Assembly: GCA_036245525.1 (NCBI GenBank)
Contig: BTPG01000004.1
Span: forward strand, 21,477,120-21,541,119
Source of the DNA: Semisulcospira habei
Lineage: Eukaryota; Mollusca; Gastropoda; Semisulcospiridae
DNA length: 64,000 nucleotides
Reading direction: 5' to 3'
Shown: one piece after another, positions 11,596 through 22,334 of the stretch
How the letters are laid out: each line of letters begins with the position of its first letter
Numbering within the stretch: the stretch's first letter is position 1
Notes under the pieces: model-generated
Told to the model about the DNA's origin: nothing
What the model saw: the letters and a program-made list of their open reading frames with translations, nothing else
Database searches by the model: none
Program-made: the position numbers and the translations under genes

Positions 11596-12270
11596 ATTAT
11601 ATTAGTAGAGATATTCATCCCCCGGGGGTCCCCGCCCGCCACCGAGCCCAACAAGGGAAAGTGCAACTGTCGGCGGGTCTCCAGCCGACGCACAATGGAG
11701 ACTGCCCGAAAGATATACTCAAGGGGGTAAGCCCGATTGAACCGTTTGAGCCACCGCCTTCTATCACACCGTTGAATGCAGGGGAATACTGGCGTAAAGC
11801 ACCTAATCAGCAGCAGAAGCTATAGCATGGTGCTCCGTATAGCAACCCGCACGTCAACAGTGGGATAGGGCTCAACGTGACAAGAGCCGATTGACTAGGC
11901 CGGTACGACTAGCCTCCCGTTTAGGTAGAAGTCAAGGCCGAAGTGGAGTGTTGGCACCAGTGAGACGCAGCCCAAAGGGAACCTCAGCCACCAGGATCCT
12001 CTTCTCCCCCGACACGGGTCTCCAAGCACGGCAAACACTTGGGATCCAAAGGACCAAAAAGTCACGAGTATTTTTAAGGACCAATCCAACATGGTACGAC
12101 CTAGGTTAGCACAGCTCCTTAAAAACCGGACCAGTGAAAAGGCTGAACAACATATCTGCTGACATCAAGTCCTAATCCTGGACAAAGATGGCACCCGTCC
12201 GCTAGCCCACTCAGTCAGGGACTGAGCGGACTACCCACCTACGCCACGTGGAGGCCGGTGCCGGGTAGGC

Positions 12271-12555
12271 TCAGGGCTTAATGGGTTATACACACAAAGA
12301 CACGGCGAGTCTTCTTTTATATATCACAGGGGCGGATCGGGGGGGGGGGTCCAGGGGTTCCAGAACCCAAAATTCTTTTTGGGGTGTTTGATCCGCCCAT
12401 GAATCAGTCTGGCATCGATCGATCGACCGATGGATCGATCAATCAGTAAATGCCAAACAAACAAAAGAAGCCTGACCGTGTCTACCGATCGATCGAATGA
12501 CTGGGCTAAAGATGATTAATGGGTTTTTTACAGGAGACGTGCCGCATACGGTTAC

Positions 12556-12587
<32 letters not shown>

Positions 12588-13920
12588 CCGTGTCTCCGTA
12601 TACGGCACGTATCGAATGAGTAACGCCGCATAAGCAGCAGAGGCTATCTCACGGCGAATTCAACCCCTTCGTTGCCAACGGACGCGAAATGCGCGTCTGA
12701 AAACACTGCATACGGACCGACATTCGCGTGAAGAACGCAGTGTAAAGGGGATCAAACAGACGTAAAGAACACAGGACTAACATAAGAGGCGTAAACCCTC
12801 ATGAGCCCCCGCGACAGTGGGTGTTGCAGATGGGTATCCTTTGATTTTTTTTCCTCCCCGGCTGTTAATTAAATGAAAATGCCATTCGAAAAAAAGTACA
12901 TTACGTACATGAGCTTGGTCGTAATTTTTTTTTTTAAAGGACACATTTCAAGAGGTTAAATGGGTGAGCAAATAATAAATGCTGTATTTAAAAAGTGATA
13001 ACAAAACCACAGTATGAACACATCCGGAATTGTTAATCAATGGGCGCAAGTGTATACCCGAGACCCAATGCGCAAAGGCCATCGGGCCGACGCCGATCGC
13101 CATTGGCCCGCGCACGGACGTGCGCGGGCCAACGGCGGCCGACGGCCTTTTGTGCATTGGGGAGAGATACTACACTGTATGAACAGGTTCTGAACTGCAC
13201 ACAAATTCCGAGGCAATGAACGCAAATGTATCCCCAAGAGAGACTTGTCCGCCGTATCAAACTAACTGTATAAACCGGTTCTGAATTGCTATTGGTGAAA
13301 TATATATAGATTGTCCGAGACAACAATAGACTCAGTGTATCCCGAACAGAGGAGGCGGGTCCGTATAAAACCCAAAGTATATAAACCAGATCTAAATTGC
13401 ACAAAAATCATATATTTTTTATAAACTCTCAGTATGAAATTCTGTCAATCACAAAAGTGGCAGACACTGTGCGTTGCTATTTTTTTGTTTTGTTTTTGTG
13501 TGTGTGTGTGTGTGTGTGTTTTTTTTTTGTTAAGCTAGAGTTTGTGCAGTATACACAGTAAGACAACCAACCACATACCGAAGAATTCGAGAGTGTTGGC
13601 AGATTGTAGTCCGCAAAGTGAAGAACCCATATACGAAGAGGGGTGCGTATCCACAGTCATGGACAGTGAAAGTTTATAGGCAAAACACCCAACATCTGCA
13701 AGTCATAGATCCTCATCAGCCCTCACAGGGTGAGGGGGCTCATGAACATTAAAGTCTTTCTGGTTCAATTTACCTCTATGTTGTTATGCTTACGCAGACT
13801 TCATCGCATGCATCGTCGCACAGCATACTGTACCGCTAACGGGAATAACTGAACACTCGGCTATAACCAAGGCACTGTACCCCGTGAAAAGGGCGAAGCC
13901 ATCACATAAGTATAGGGATA
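12271..13920. other. Repeat-rich intergenic stretch with MITE fragments
   Basis: No gene recognised. At 12328-12405 is a G-rich element with ends caggggcggatc and gatccgccca, resembling hAT-type non-autonomous elements. At 12536-12610 are inverted arms (gacgtgccgcatacgg / ccgtatacggcacgt) around a 24-A run. At 13497-13519 is a (TG)n run. At 13703-13758 is a decayed P2-type hairpin. Confidence 0.5.
13064..13161. repeat. GC-rich long inverted repeat
   Basis: Arms run from cccaatgcgcaaaggcc at the left to ggccttttgtgcattggg at the right and meet at gcgcacggacgtgcgc. The result is a hairpin with arms of about 48 bp and a few mismatches. A related but more diverged hairpin lies at 33648-33741, and weaker relatives at 14582-14676 and 51666-51770. 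It is probably another palindromic MITE subfamily. Confidence 0.75.
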
Positions 13921-13960
13921 TCATCCAATGTTATACAAACATATATATACATACATCACA

Positions 13961-14018
13961 CTGGTTGTCTCCCTAGATTCGCTGCGCGTCAGCGCAGCGA
14001 ATCCAGGGAGACAACCAG
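13961..14018. repeat. Near-perfect hairpin, 27-bp arms
   Basis: The arms begin ctggttgtctccct and meet around a 4-base loop (gtca) at gcgctgcgc-type sequence. One mismatch pair lies in the arms. The same hairpin lies at 51038-51093 in the duplicated segment. Confidence 0.9.
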
Positions 14019-14108
14019 TCAGGCTATATAGTAGACATACTGCAACTGTGACTGAAAGATAAACCACACAGAACTTTTTTGTCCCATCTGAAAAACATCT
14101 TCCACCTG

Positions 14109-14176
14109 GAAGTGGCATAGATCTTCATGGGCCCCTGCTGGTTGCTGGAGGGGCTCGCAAAGATCTGTGCCTCTTG
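14109..14176. repeat. P2-family hairpin (diverged)
   Basis: A diverged copy of the hairpin family with arms GCAAGAGGCATAGATCCTCA/TGAGGATCTATGCCTCTTGC. Here it reads ggcatagatcttcatgggcc... gatctgtgcctcttgcag. The duplicated segment has it at 51184-51252. Confidence 0.65.
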
Positions 14177-14791
14177 CAGTAGAAGATCAGAGCAATTTAC
14201 GCCTACGATCCTCAGACGAAGAATGCCAAAGGGCGTTTCACCTCACGGCAGCAGAGAATTAAACACTGTATGGACAGGCAGCTGAACACCGATGGTCAGA
14301 GGAAAAGCATCGGATGAATGATTGACATACAACATTTCTTGCCCACTTTTCATTCGGCACCTGAAATCGCCAGCCCGCGACAAAAATCGAAATGCTTGAC
14401 AGTCTACTGTCCTCGCAGGCGATTTGCTGCCTTAAGGAAGGGAATCAAGGAATTGTTGGTTTGTCCAAAGTGATGTTCACATACGTACAGGTCAACCTCA
14501 GTGGCCGTAAGATCAGACCGCGAGATTCGCGATCGTGTACTGCAGCGCCGTATGGTAGTGGATGAAAACGACATTATGTGAGCAAAAGTTCTTCGGGCCG
14601 GTGTCACCCTTATTTGCCCCGTGCACGGCCGTACGTGGGCCAGCTGAGGCTGACGCCGGCCCGAGGACCTTTTGCTCGCCTGTCACCCCAGTGGGAGCCA
14701 GAGACCTGTGCTCGTTATGACTATGATACTGTTGTCCAATACCTCGGTATACTGAGGCTGGCCTGCACACGAAAGAACTGTATACGCCCTC

Positions 14792-14981
14792 TCAAAATCC
14801 TTCATGCAGCCGCGGATGGTGATCGTCTGGGACAATCTTAAAATTCGAGGATGGTTTAGCCCCTTTCACGGGATACTCTGGGGCAAAGCTTCTCCTGATC
14901 TCCAGCCACTGGTGAAGCGGCTGTGGCAGAGACTGCCAGGGGACTTTCAGTCTTTGCCTATGCACGGCGACGAGGCACAGT
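14792..14981 (-). CDS. KLHDC2: KLHDC2-like copy 1 terminal exon D
   Basis: A 190-bp coding part after the acceptor gctttgtttcag. It continues in phase 2 and encodes 62 residues: LCLVAVHRQRLKVPWQSLPQ, then LHQWLEIRRSF and a basic/acidic tail, to a TGA at 14792-14794. The LxxxAV...LP...L...RF pattern fits the C-terminal cullin-binding tail of KLHDC1/2. A plus-strand open frame over the same bases is its antisense shadow. No clear polyadenylation signal was seen downstream. Confidence 0.85.
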
Positions 14982-15227
14982 CTGAAACAAAGCGACAGCG
15001 AGCCATTATTGATAATTATGACGATGTTGATACAAAATACACACGCCTAATTACCACAAATCAGATTAACCGCGTTATCAGAAATGGACATGAATCAATC
15101 ACTGAAATTACCACAGACTAAAACGTTACACGTTCAGGGTTTAACCCCTTCGCTGCCAGTGATCACGGATTTCGCGTCTCGGACGACTACAATCTGACCG
15201 ACATTCGCGTGAAGAAGACAGGGACAA

Positions 15228-15690
15228 AACTAGGCATGTAGAACACAGGACAAACAAGAGACAAACATGGAGTACACAGGATAAACAAGAGACAAACATG
15301 TAGAACACAGGACAAACAAGAGACAAACATGTAGAACACAGAACAAACAAGAGACAAACATGTAGAACACAGAACAAACAAGAGACAAACATGTAGAACA
15401 CAGGATAAACAAGAGACAAACATGTAGAACACAGGACAAACAAGAGACAAACATGTAGAACGCAGGACAAACAAGAGACAAACATGTAGAACACAGAACA
15501 AACAAGAGACAAACATGTAGAACGCAGGACAAACAAGAGACAAACATGTAGAACACAGGACAAACAAGAGACAAACATGTAGAACACAGGACAAACAAGA
15601 GACAAACATGTAGAACACAGGACAAACAAGAGACAAACATGTAGAACACAGGACAAACAAGAGACAAACATGTAGAACACAGGACAAACA
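15228..15690. repeat. 31-bp minisatellite, about 15 units
   Basis: The unit reads about acaggacaaacaagagac followed by aaacatgtagaac, with a few single-base variants between units (acaggac/acagaac/cgcagg). The duplicated segment has only one unit, at about 52331-52352. The unit has no stop in any minus-strand frame, so long false open frames run through the array. No spacers are present, so this is not a CRISPR array. Confidence 0.95.
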
Positions 15691-15746
15691 AGACATAAAC
15701 CCCGGTGCGCCCCCGCAACTGCGGGGGCGCACCGGGGTTTATGTCT
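15691..15746. repeat. Near-perfect hairpin, 27-bp arms
   Basis: The arms agacataaaccccggtgcg... meet at cccgcaactgcggg with a 2-base loop. The centre is that of the P2 family, but the arm sequence is changed (cccggtgcg in place of gatcctcatg). The duplicate at 52735-52795 has lost perfect pairing. Confidence 0.9.
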
Positions 15747-15799
15747 CTTGCAACTGGGTACTGCCTTGTGTCCACTGCGAATGTGATCTCAGAGGCATC

Positions 15800-15900
15800 G
15801 AAAAGGGTCTGAACAAATCTGACCCCAGCATGGTTCGAACCCGCGTCCTTTCGGACGACTGTTAACGTGTTGAGCCATCTGCGCTAGCCAGCTTTCCCAT
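15800..15900 (-). mobile_element. tRNA-derived SINE head (or tRNA pseudogene)
   Basis: On the minus strand it reads GCTGGCTAGCGCAGATGG, which fits a pol III A box, followed about 35 bp later by GGTTCGAACC, a perfect B box. A complete cloverleaf with a normal anticodon arm could not be drawn, so a tRNA-derived SINE is more likely than a working tRNA. The same sequence is at 52876-52975 in the duplicate. Confidence 0.6.
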
Positions 15901-16149
15901 GCCACAGACAAAGTGAGACATGACAGCCGTTCTGCCGGAGGAATGCAGATGTGAAAGGAGCCAAGAGACACAGATCCACAAGAGCATCCGCGTCCCCAGT
16001 GGCCGAAAAATCAAACAGCGGAGTCGGTAGGGTGCGGGGGCCGGGGGAGGGGGGGTGTGTTGGTGTTGGGGAGTGTGGGGGGAGGGGTGTTCCAGACTTC
16101 CCAAAAGTAACTGTTATATAGCATTTTAAGAAGTTTCTGCCTGGAAGGG

Positions 16150-16541
16150 ATTGATTGATTGATTGTACATTGCTTAACGTCCCGACAGCAACAAGGCTTT
16201 CTCAGGACGTGCCTGCACTGCTTGTGGAAAAAAAACAAAACAAACAGAACATTGAATGTATGTCGCCAGCCGGTCAAATACGTTAAATAAACCTAACACA
16301 TGGGGCCTAAATAAAGCTAAGACCATTTAGCAACACACATCCAATATCAAGAGCTACAGGCAGTGCAGACAGTAGGGAGAGTTTTAAAAAGGCAAATACA
16401 GGTGAATGGACAAAGGGTAGACAGAAACACATGCCCCAGAATAGTGAGAAAAACCCACCCCGTGGGGCTGACCAGGGTGACCCTGGGAACTAAAAAATAC
16501 CTAACCCCACCCAAGTCCCCCAGGGCAGACCCGGGTGGGGA
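16150..16541 (-). mobile_element. SINE-like retroposon, copy D
   Basis: Full-length copy in the C-D intron of kelch copy 1. Target duplication ctggaaggg at 16141-16149 and 16542-16550. The duplicated segment has no SINE at this exact position. Confidence 0.88.
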
Positions 16542-16629
16542 CTGGAAGGGAGGGGAGAGGGTGGATAGGTGGGTAAGGGGATCCGAAACCCTAGGAACCA
16601 ACCCACCCCCTCCCTATCCACCCCTGAAA

Positions 16630-16743
16630 TTAACCCCTTTACTGCCGAGAAAAAATGAACATCACCCAACTGCTAGAGGCATTGTGTCTCTTGCACCTCA
16701 CTGTGTTCGCAGGGTCCCAGCTTCCCTGCTGTGAACGCGTTAA
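16630..16743. mobile_element. Short TTAA MITE
   Basis: A 114-bp element bounded by TTAA at 16630-16633 and 16740-16743, with left end ttaacccctttactgcc and right end gctgtgaacgcgttaa. It contains a collapsed P2 motif (ctagaggcattgtgtctcttgca) whose hairpin core is gone. The duplicate is at 53701-53815. Confidence 0.65.
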
Positions 16744-17482
16744 CGAAATAAATCATAAACACGTGTCATCTGAGAGGGCATAAACGAATCGACTAAACAA
16801 ACGACAGAAGAGTGAAGGAAAATATGGGGCCGAGAGAGAAGACATAGGCCGTTTGACATCGGTGCGCACAATATATTCACAAAGCAACACTTTTCCGTAC
16901 CACTTCCAGAACGCATATCATTTAATGCCAATTGACCTAATATAGAGTTGTTTAGTTGTTGTTGTTTTTTAACATCCTATTTGTATTTGTCGATTTTGCT
17001 GTACAGTCGCAAAAGAATGGTCAAAAGACAAGAAACAAGCCATTTCAATACCCATAATAGAGCCCCGCGGATTTCAATGTCGTGGTCAAGCGTGCAGACT
17101 TCATGTATGCCTACGCTGTTTCTGGTTTGAAAACTTGGCCAATTCACGTGGAAATAGATCTTTCGTATACTGGGCTTCATATAATTATCTGGGGCACACA
17201 TAGGGATGTAAAATCGATCATTTCATAGAACAAAATACGTATTTTACGACTGTGCAGCAAAACTGGCATTGTTCGAGTTCCTTAAAAGTATATCATATTC
17301 GGTCAACTGGCACTGAATGATATTGGTTCTACGCCTGGTATAGAAAATTGGTTCTTTGCGGATATTTGCTGTGCGCTCCGATGTCAAACGACCAATACAG
17401 GCGCAGGAAGAGCGCAAAAAGGAAAAGCTGGCAGAGGAAAAAACAAGCAAAGAAACGAGAGAAACAAATCAGCGACTCTTAC

Positions 17483-17535
17483 TTCTCCAGGCTTTCAGGT
17501 GCTCTGTGAAAGACTCGGATGTCAGGGCAGCTCTT
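17483..17535 (-). CDS. KLHDC2: KLHDC2-like copy 1 exon C
   Basis: A 53-bp exon with a strong acceptor (tgtctctttcag) and donor (gtaaga). It encodes KSCPDIRVFHRAPESLE, phase 0 in and phase 2 out. It corresponds to the closing strand that leads into the C-terminal tail. The duplicate is 54553-54605, with four amino-acid differences. Confidence 0.85.
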
Positions 17536-17664
17536 CTGAAAGAGACAACCGTTTAAAGATTAAACCCATTTAACTCTTGCTGTTAAATAGATTAACTTGA
17601 CTGTGAAGTTGAAGTCCAAAACCTATTACATGTTTTACACACAGATTTTTCATTAGCACCTGGG

Positions 17665-17778
17665 GCCAGTTGCACGAGTGAACTTAGTCCTGCGTTATCC
17701 ACTAAGCAAGGTGCTCTGTTATAGCGGAGCACCTTGCTTACTGGCTGGCGTAGGACTAAGCTCATTCATGCAACTGGC
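17665..17778. repeat. Long foldback element, P3 family
   Basis: Arms of about 50 bp from gccagttgcacgagtgaac to gcaactggc, meeting at gtgctctgttatagcggagcac. Other copies: 37477-37565 and 54738-54831, the latter with one arm largely deleted. Confidence 0.88.
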
Positions 17779-18018
17779 ACTAGAAACTGGCAATTCATGC
17801 AACATGCCCCTGAACATCCACGAGGCAACTAATTGAGAGAGATGGAGCGGGATGGATGAATCCCAAAGGAATGGTTCAAGTCCGTGCGATGTTTGACCTA
17901 CTTCTGATTTAGGGAGAACTCCCTATTTTCTACCCTTGTGACCAGCAGTACCAAAAGCCAAACCAACCAAACTAATTAACTAATCAGTCCATGTCAACGA
18001 ATCACTAAGGCAACTCAC

Positions 18019-18179
18019 CGTGTCGTCCGGAGTGTGAAATGTGTGGCTCCTGGAGCCACCGAACAGGACCACCCCCGAGTTGGTCGCGCAGGCCGTATGC
18101 CAGAATCGGAGGACGGTCCGCTCTCGGGGGTGCACTCGCGTCCACTGCTGGGCGAGTAGGCTCCACTGCCATGCGTCGT
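18019..18179 (-). CDS. KLHDC2: KLHDC2-like copy 1 exon B: blades 5-6
   Basis: A 161-bp exon between tgctttcag and gtgagt. It encodes DAWQWSLLAQQWTRV, then LRFWHTACATNSGVVLFGG and HTPDDT, ending in phase 0. The WHTACA and VLFGG pair is characteristic of the last blade of KLHDC1/2. The duplicate is at 55072-55232 with only a few base changes. Confidence 0.93.
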
Positions 18180-18325
18180 CTGAAAGCAGAGAGACAACAA
18201 AAATATGTATGAAGGCCCAATTAAGCTGGTGGTGGTGATGCCAGCCGTCGTAGTTTAAAATATTTGTTAGTTCAACGCTGAAGGGACCAAGCCTTCCCAG
18301 AAACATAGATACAAAGTGGTGTGAG

Positions 18326-18379
18326 CAAGATGCCTAGGTCCTCTAGAGCCCCCGCAACTGAGGACCTATGACTCTTGCA
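18326..18379. repeat. P2-family hairpin remnant
   Basis: The pieces gcaagatgcctaggtcctc and gaggacctatgactcttgca pair around gcccccgcaactg. It is a decayed member of the P2 family. The duplicate at 55372-55405 has lost the left half. Confidence 0.55.
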
Positions 18380-19075
18380 GTTGGATCGTGTTCATTTTTT
18401 TACGATTGACAGCAAAGAGGTTATACTGACATATGAGGCAGTGCTAGTCGGGCACTACGATCGAGCTACGTATTATTGTCACTACTATTGAACTGAAACT
18501 TCGGCTACCCAGGGAAGTGGTCCTTGTCGTAAAGTTGTTAAAGGTCCTTCCCCCTCTCCCACCATCGCTCCCCACCATCCTTTTTCCGGCCAATCAACAC
18601 ACAAAACCATGCACGGCACAAGTAAGTATCGTTGGTCAGTGTTAGCGCTAAAGTTTCTGACAACCGGTTTGTCTTTGGGAAATGCGGCTGTGAAGGTTTT
18701 TTTTTAAGACTTAAAAACAAACAAAAAAACAAAAAAACAAAAAACAACAACTAGAGTGTGTCAGTGCAGAAGGAGCCCTACAATTAAAACACGCACGCAA
18801 CTGCTGGAAAAATAAATGTGTGCTGGTCTGTAATTTTCGACCTCACCTATGTCTGCAACATGTGACAAACTATGACCCGCTGCGGCGTGCCGTATGATCG
18901 GAAATCACAGACCAACCGACTTACTTACTTACGCCTGTCACCCCTACCCGGGTATAGGCCGTCGACGAGAGACCTCCAGCAACTCCTGTCCTGTGCTTCT
19001 CCTTCGATTCTACTCAAGGTGGTTCCCAGTCTCTTGATGTCTGCTTGGAGGTCTCGACGCCAGGAGTTTCTCGGC

Positions 19076-22000
19076 CTACCTCTTTTCCTCGGGGTTCCAT
19101 GACAATGCCTGCCTAGTGATACTGGAAGCTGGCTTTCTCAGACTGTGACCGATCCATCCCCATCTTCTTCGCCCAATTTCATTCTCTGCTGTTATCTGCT
19201 CTGTTCTCTCCCAGAGTCTGACGTTGCTGATCTTCTCTGGCCAGTGGATTTTCAAAATTCTTCTAAGGCAACTGTTCATGAAGGTCTGTACTCTGTTGAC
19301 TGTGGTTTTTGTCAATCTCCAAGTCTCTGCTCCATATGAGAGAACTGTTTTTACATTGGAGTTGAAAATCCGGACTTTGGTGTGTTGTGACAGCTCTCTG
19401 GAACTCCACACTTTTTTCAACTGGAGAAAGGCTGCTCTGGCTTTACCGATTCGTGCTCTGACATCTGCATCAGTGCCGCCTTTTTTGTCTATGATGCTCC
19501 CGAGATAGGTGAAGGACTCCACCTCCTCCAACGGGGTGCCAGCAAGCAAGACTGGTTCTTCCCTGGTTGCGTTCAGCCTCATTGTCTTTGTTTTCTGTTT
19601 GTGAATGGTGAGGCCCACTTGGGACGAGATGTCGGCAAGCCTCGTGGTCTTGTCCTGCATTTGTTGATGAGTGTGGGACAGTAATGCCAAGTCGTTTGCA
19701 AAATCGAGGTCATCAAGCTGTGTCCACAGTGTCCACTGTATTCCACTTCGTCTGTGCTCTGTGGTCATCTTCATGACCCAGTCTATGGCCAGTAGGAAGA
19801 GGAACGGAGACAGCAGACACCCCTGCCTGACACCGGTTCTGACCTGGAGCTCCCTGGTGAACTGCCCTTCGTGGATCACGCGACATGTCATGCCATCGTA
19901 GCTGCTCTTGATCAGGCGGACGAGCTTTGTGGGTACACCGTAGTGTCGTAGGAGTTTCCACAGAGTCTCTCGGTCCACACTGTCAAATGCTTTCTCATAA
20001 TCCACAAAGTTGACGTACAGCGGGGAGCTCCAATCCAGAGACTGTTCCACGATGATGCGGAGAGTGGCGATCTGGTCTGTACATGATCGGTTCTTCCTCA
20101 ATCCTGCTTGCTGGTCTCTCAGCTGGGGGTCAACGGAGCTCTTCATTCTCTCCAGGATGATCCTGTTGAAGACCTTTCCTGGTACTGACAGCAAGGTGAT
20201 TCCTCTGTAGTTAGAACACTTGCTGAAGTCGCCTTTCTTGGGAAGCTTGATTAGGTACCCCTCCTTCCAGTCAGCCGGCATCACCTCCTCTTCCCAGATC
20301 TTTCCAAACAGTGGGTACAGCATCTCCACTGTTGTCTCTAGGTCTGCTTTCAGAGACTCCGCTGGGATGCCATCTGGGCCTGCTGCTTTGCCGTTCTTCA
20401 AGAATGCCACTGCTCTTCTGATCTCTTCCCGGCTGGGTCTGTCACAGCTGATGGGTAGGTCGCTCTCTGCTGGCTGGATGTCTGGGGGGTCGGGTGGGCT
20501 CTGTCTGTTCAGTAACTCTTCAAAATACTCGGCCCATCTGTCGAGTTGGTCTGCTCTGTCTGCAATAGGCTTGCCTTCTTTGTCTTTTACTGGTCTTTCT
20601 GTATGGCCATACTTGCCTGACAATCTTCTGGTAATGTCGTAGAGCTGTTTCATGTTGCCGCTGCCTGCTGCCTTTTCTGCCTCTGCTGCCAGGCTGTCTG
20701 TGTAGGCCCTCTTGTCTGCCCTGATACTACTCTTCACCTCGCGGTTGGCTTCCGAGTATTCCCCCTGTGCCCTTACTTTGGTTGCTCTTGTGCGACTGTT
20801 GCCCCCACCCGGGTCTGCCCTGGGGGACTTGGGTGGGGTTAGGTACTTTTTAGTTCCCAGGGTCACCCTGGTCAGCCCCACAGGGTGAGTTTTTCTCTCT
20901 ATTCTGGGGCATGTGTTTCTGTCTACCCTTGGTCCATTCACCTGTATTTGCCTTTTTAAAACTCTCCCTACTGTCTGCACTACCTGTAGCTCTTGATATT
21001 GGATGTGTGTTGCTAAATGGTCTTAGCTTTATTTAGGCCCCATGTGTTAGGTTTATTTAATGTATTTGACCGGCTGGCGACATACATTCAATGTTCTGTT
21101 TATTTTTTTTTTCACAAGCAGTGCAGGCACGTCCTGAGAAAGCCTTGTTGCTGTCGGGACGTTAAGCAATGTACAATCAATCAATCAATCTTGTGCGACT
21201 GTTGTTGACAGCTGCTTTCTTCTGCTTCCTCACTTCTATCTTCTTCAAGGTCTGTGCCGACAGCCAGTCCTTGTGATGGTGTTTCCTGAACCCTACAGTG
21301 TCTTTGCAGGTTGAGTTCAGCGCCTCTCTAACTGCCTTCCACTGCTGCTCTGTGGTGACCGTCTCCTCTTCATTTACTAGCTCCTGTAGCGCTTGAAACC
21401 GGTTGGACAGCACCAGTTTAAACTCTTCTCTAACTCCAGTTTCTCTCAGGAGGCCTACATTATAGCGCTGTCTTCTTGTTGTCTCTGTGCGGCTTTTCTT
21501 TAGCTTGAGCTTCATTCTTAAGGTAAGCAGATGGTGGTCGGAGGCGACATCTGCTGCCCTCCTCACTCGAACATCTTGAAGGGATCTTCTAAATTTCTTG
21601 CTAATGCAGATATGGTCTATTTGGTTCTCTGTTGTATGGTCAGGTGAGACCCAAGTTGCTTTGTGTATTCTTCTGTGTGGGAAGATGCTGCCTCCAATGA
21701 CAAGTCGGTTTAGAGCACAAAAGTCTACAAACCTCTCCCCGTTCTCACTCACCTCCGAGCCTAGTCCCTGTCTCCCCATCACCTCTTCGTATCCGGTGTT
21801 GTCCTCCCCTATTTTGGCATTAAAATCGCCCATGACGATGGTGATGTCTCGCTCCGCACATTTGTCCAAGGCACTCTGGAGTCGGTCATAGAACTCTTGT
21901 TTCTCTTCCTCGTCACTGTCATTAGTGGGCGCATAACACTGGATGACGTTCAGCTTGAGCTTTTTCTTGGTTCTAAAGGCTGCTGTGATAATTCTTGGCC

Positions 22001-22334
22001 CAAGAGGTTCCCAGCCCATCAGCGCGCTCTGTGCCACTGGCGACAGCATGAATGCTACACCTTCTGTATGGGGGGCATTCTCCTCTTCATGACCTGAATA
22101 CAGAATCATCTCCCCACTTAACAGCCTTTTCTGGCCAGACTGCGTCCATCTGGCTTCACTGATACCTAGCAGGGAAAGGTTGTACTTTTGCATTTCCGCT
22201 TCTATCTGGGCGGCCTTGCCGCTCTGGTACATGGTCTTGACGTTCCATGTGCCCATGGTTGTATCCCTGGATAGAGAGAGGCGGCTCGGTCCTGTGGCTT
22301 CCGAAGGCTTCCGGCTTTCACCACAGGACGTCAT
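19076..22334 (-). pseudogene. RTE LINE ORF: endonuclease and reverse transcriptase (SINE-split, catalytic Asp changed)
   Basis: The ATG at 22334 starts an APE-type endonuclease: GTWNVKTM, GISEARW, IVMGDFNAKIG, then DVASDHHLL. The linker is split by a SINE (20802-21188). The reverse transcriptase follows with [40 protein letters not shown], and the catalytic box reading [10 protein letters not shown] near 19690. The sister copy at 1501-2573 has LDFADDLALL, so the first catalytic Asp is Asn here. Near 19090 an 8-nt deletion relative to the other copies shifts the frame, and the protein ends about 50 residues early. It is not functional as read. Confidence 0.9.
20802..21188 (+). mobile_element. 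SINE-like retroposon, copy E (opposite orientation)
   Basis: Full-length copy with the head at the left and the (CAAT)n tail at the right. It lies inside the linker of the RTE ORF. Target duplication tcttgtgcgactgttg at 20786-20801 and 21189-21204. It is the only copy in the window in this orientation. Confidence 0.9.

Larger units (their letters stand above)
5240..12270 (-). mobile_element. Full-length I-superfamily LINE (7.0 kb with two SINE insertions)
   Basis: Both ends are fixed by the 13-bp target duplication tcagggcttaatg at 5227-5239 and 12271-12283. On the minus strand the order is: 5' UTR (12270-11596), ORF1 with zinc knuckles (11595 to about 10160), ORF2 with endonuclease, reverse transcriptase and RNase H (10157-5654), and a 3' UTR ending in a (TAAC)n tail. 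This domain order with an RNase H and CCHC ORF1 is known from the I/jockey group of LINEs (I, Nimb and relatives). Two SINEs interrupt ORF2 (6838-7235 and 9558-9946). One frameshift in ORF1 and one in ORF2 make it non-functional as assembled. Without its SINEs the element is about 6.2 kb. Confidence 0.88.
15141..15780. mobile_element. TTAA-type MITE carrying a minisatellite and hairpin (copy 1)
   Basis: Begins with ttaaccccttcgctgccagtg. This left end recurs at 12657, 16630, 33849, 35266, 52235 and 53701, with some divergence. It holds a 31-bp minisatellite and the hairpin at 15691-15746. The right end (about ttaaggggtta) survives in the duplicate near 52827-52838 but is lost here. It sits in the intron between exons C and D of the kelch gene. 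Confidence 0.6.

Noticed and set aside
14804..15121. Plus-strand 105-codon frame, nearly identical in both duplicated segments (also 51898-52215)
   Set aside because: It is antisense to terminal exon D on the minus strand, whose acceptor, phase and KLHDC1/2-like tail explain the conservation.
15228..15690. CRISPR-like array
   Set aside because: Units are contiguous without unique spacers, in a eukaryotic intron; it is a minisatellite.
15141..15775. Three overlapping minus-strand frames of about 180 codons (Cys/Leu/Val-rich repeats)
   Set aside because: The 31-bp minisatellite unit has no stop in any minus frame and is not a multiple of three, so all frames stay open. There is one unit only in the paralogue.
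15800..15900. Functional tRNA gene
   Set aside because: Good A and B boxes, but no convincing anticodon and acceptor stems, and the unit continues into SINE-like sequence.
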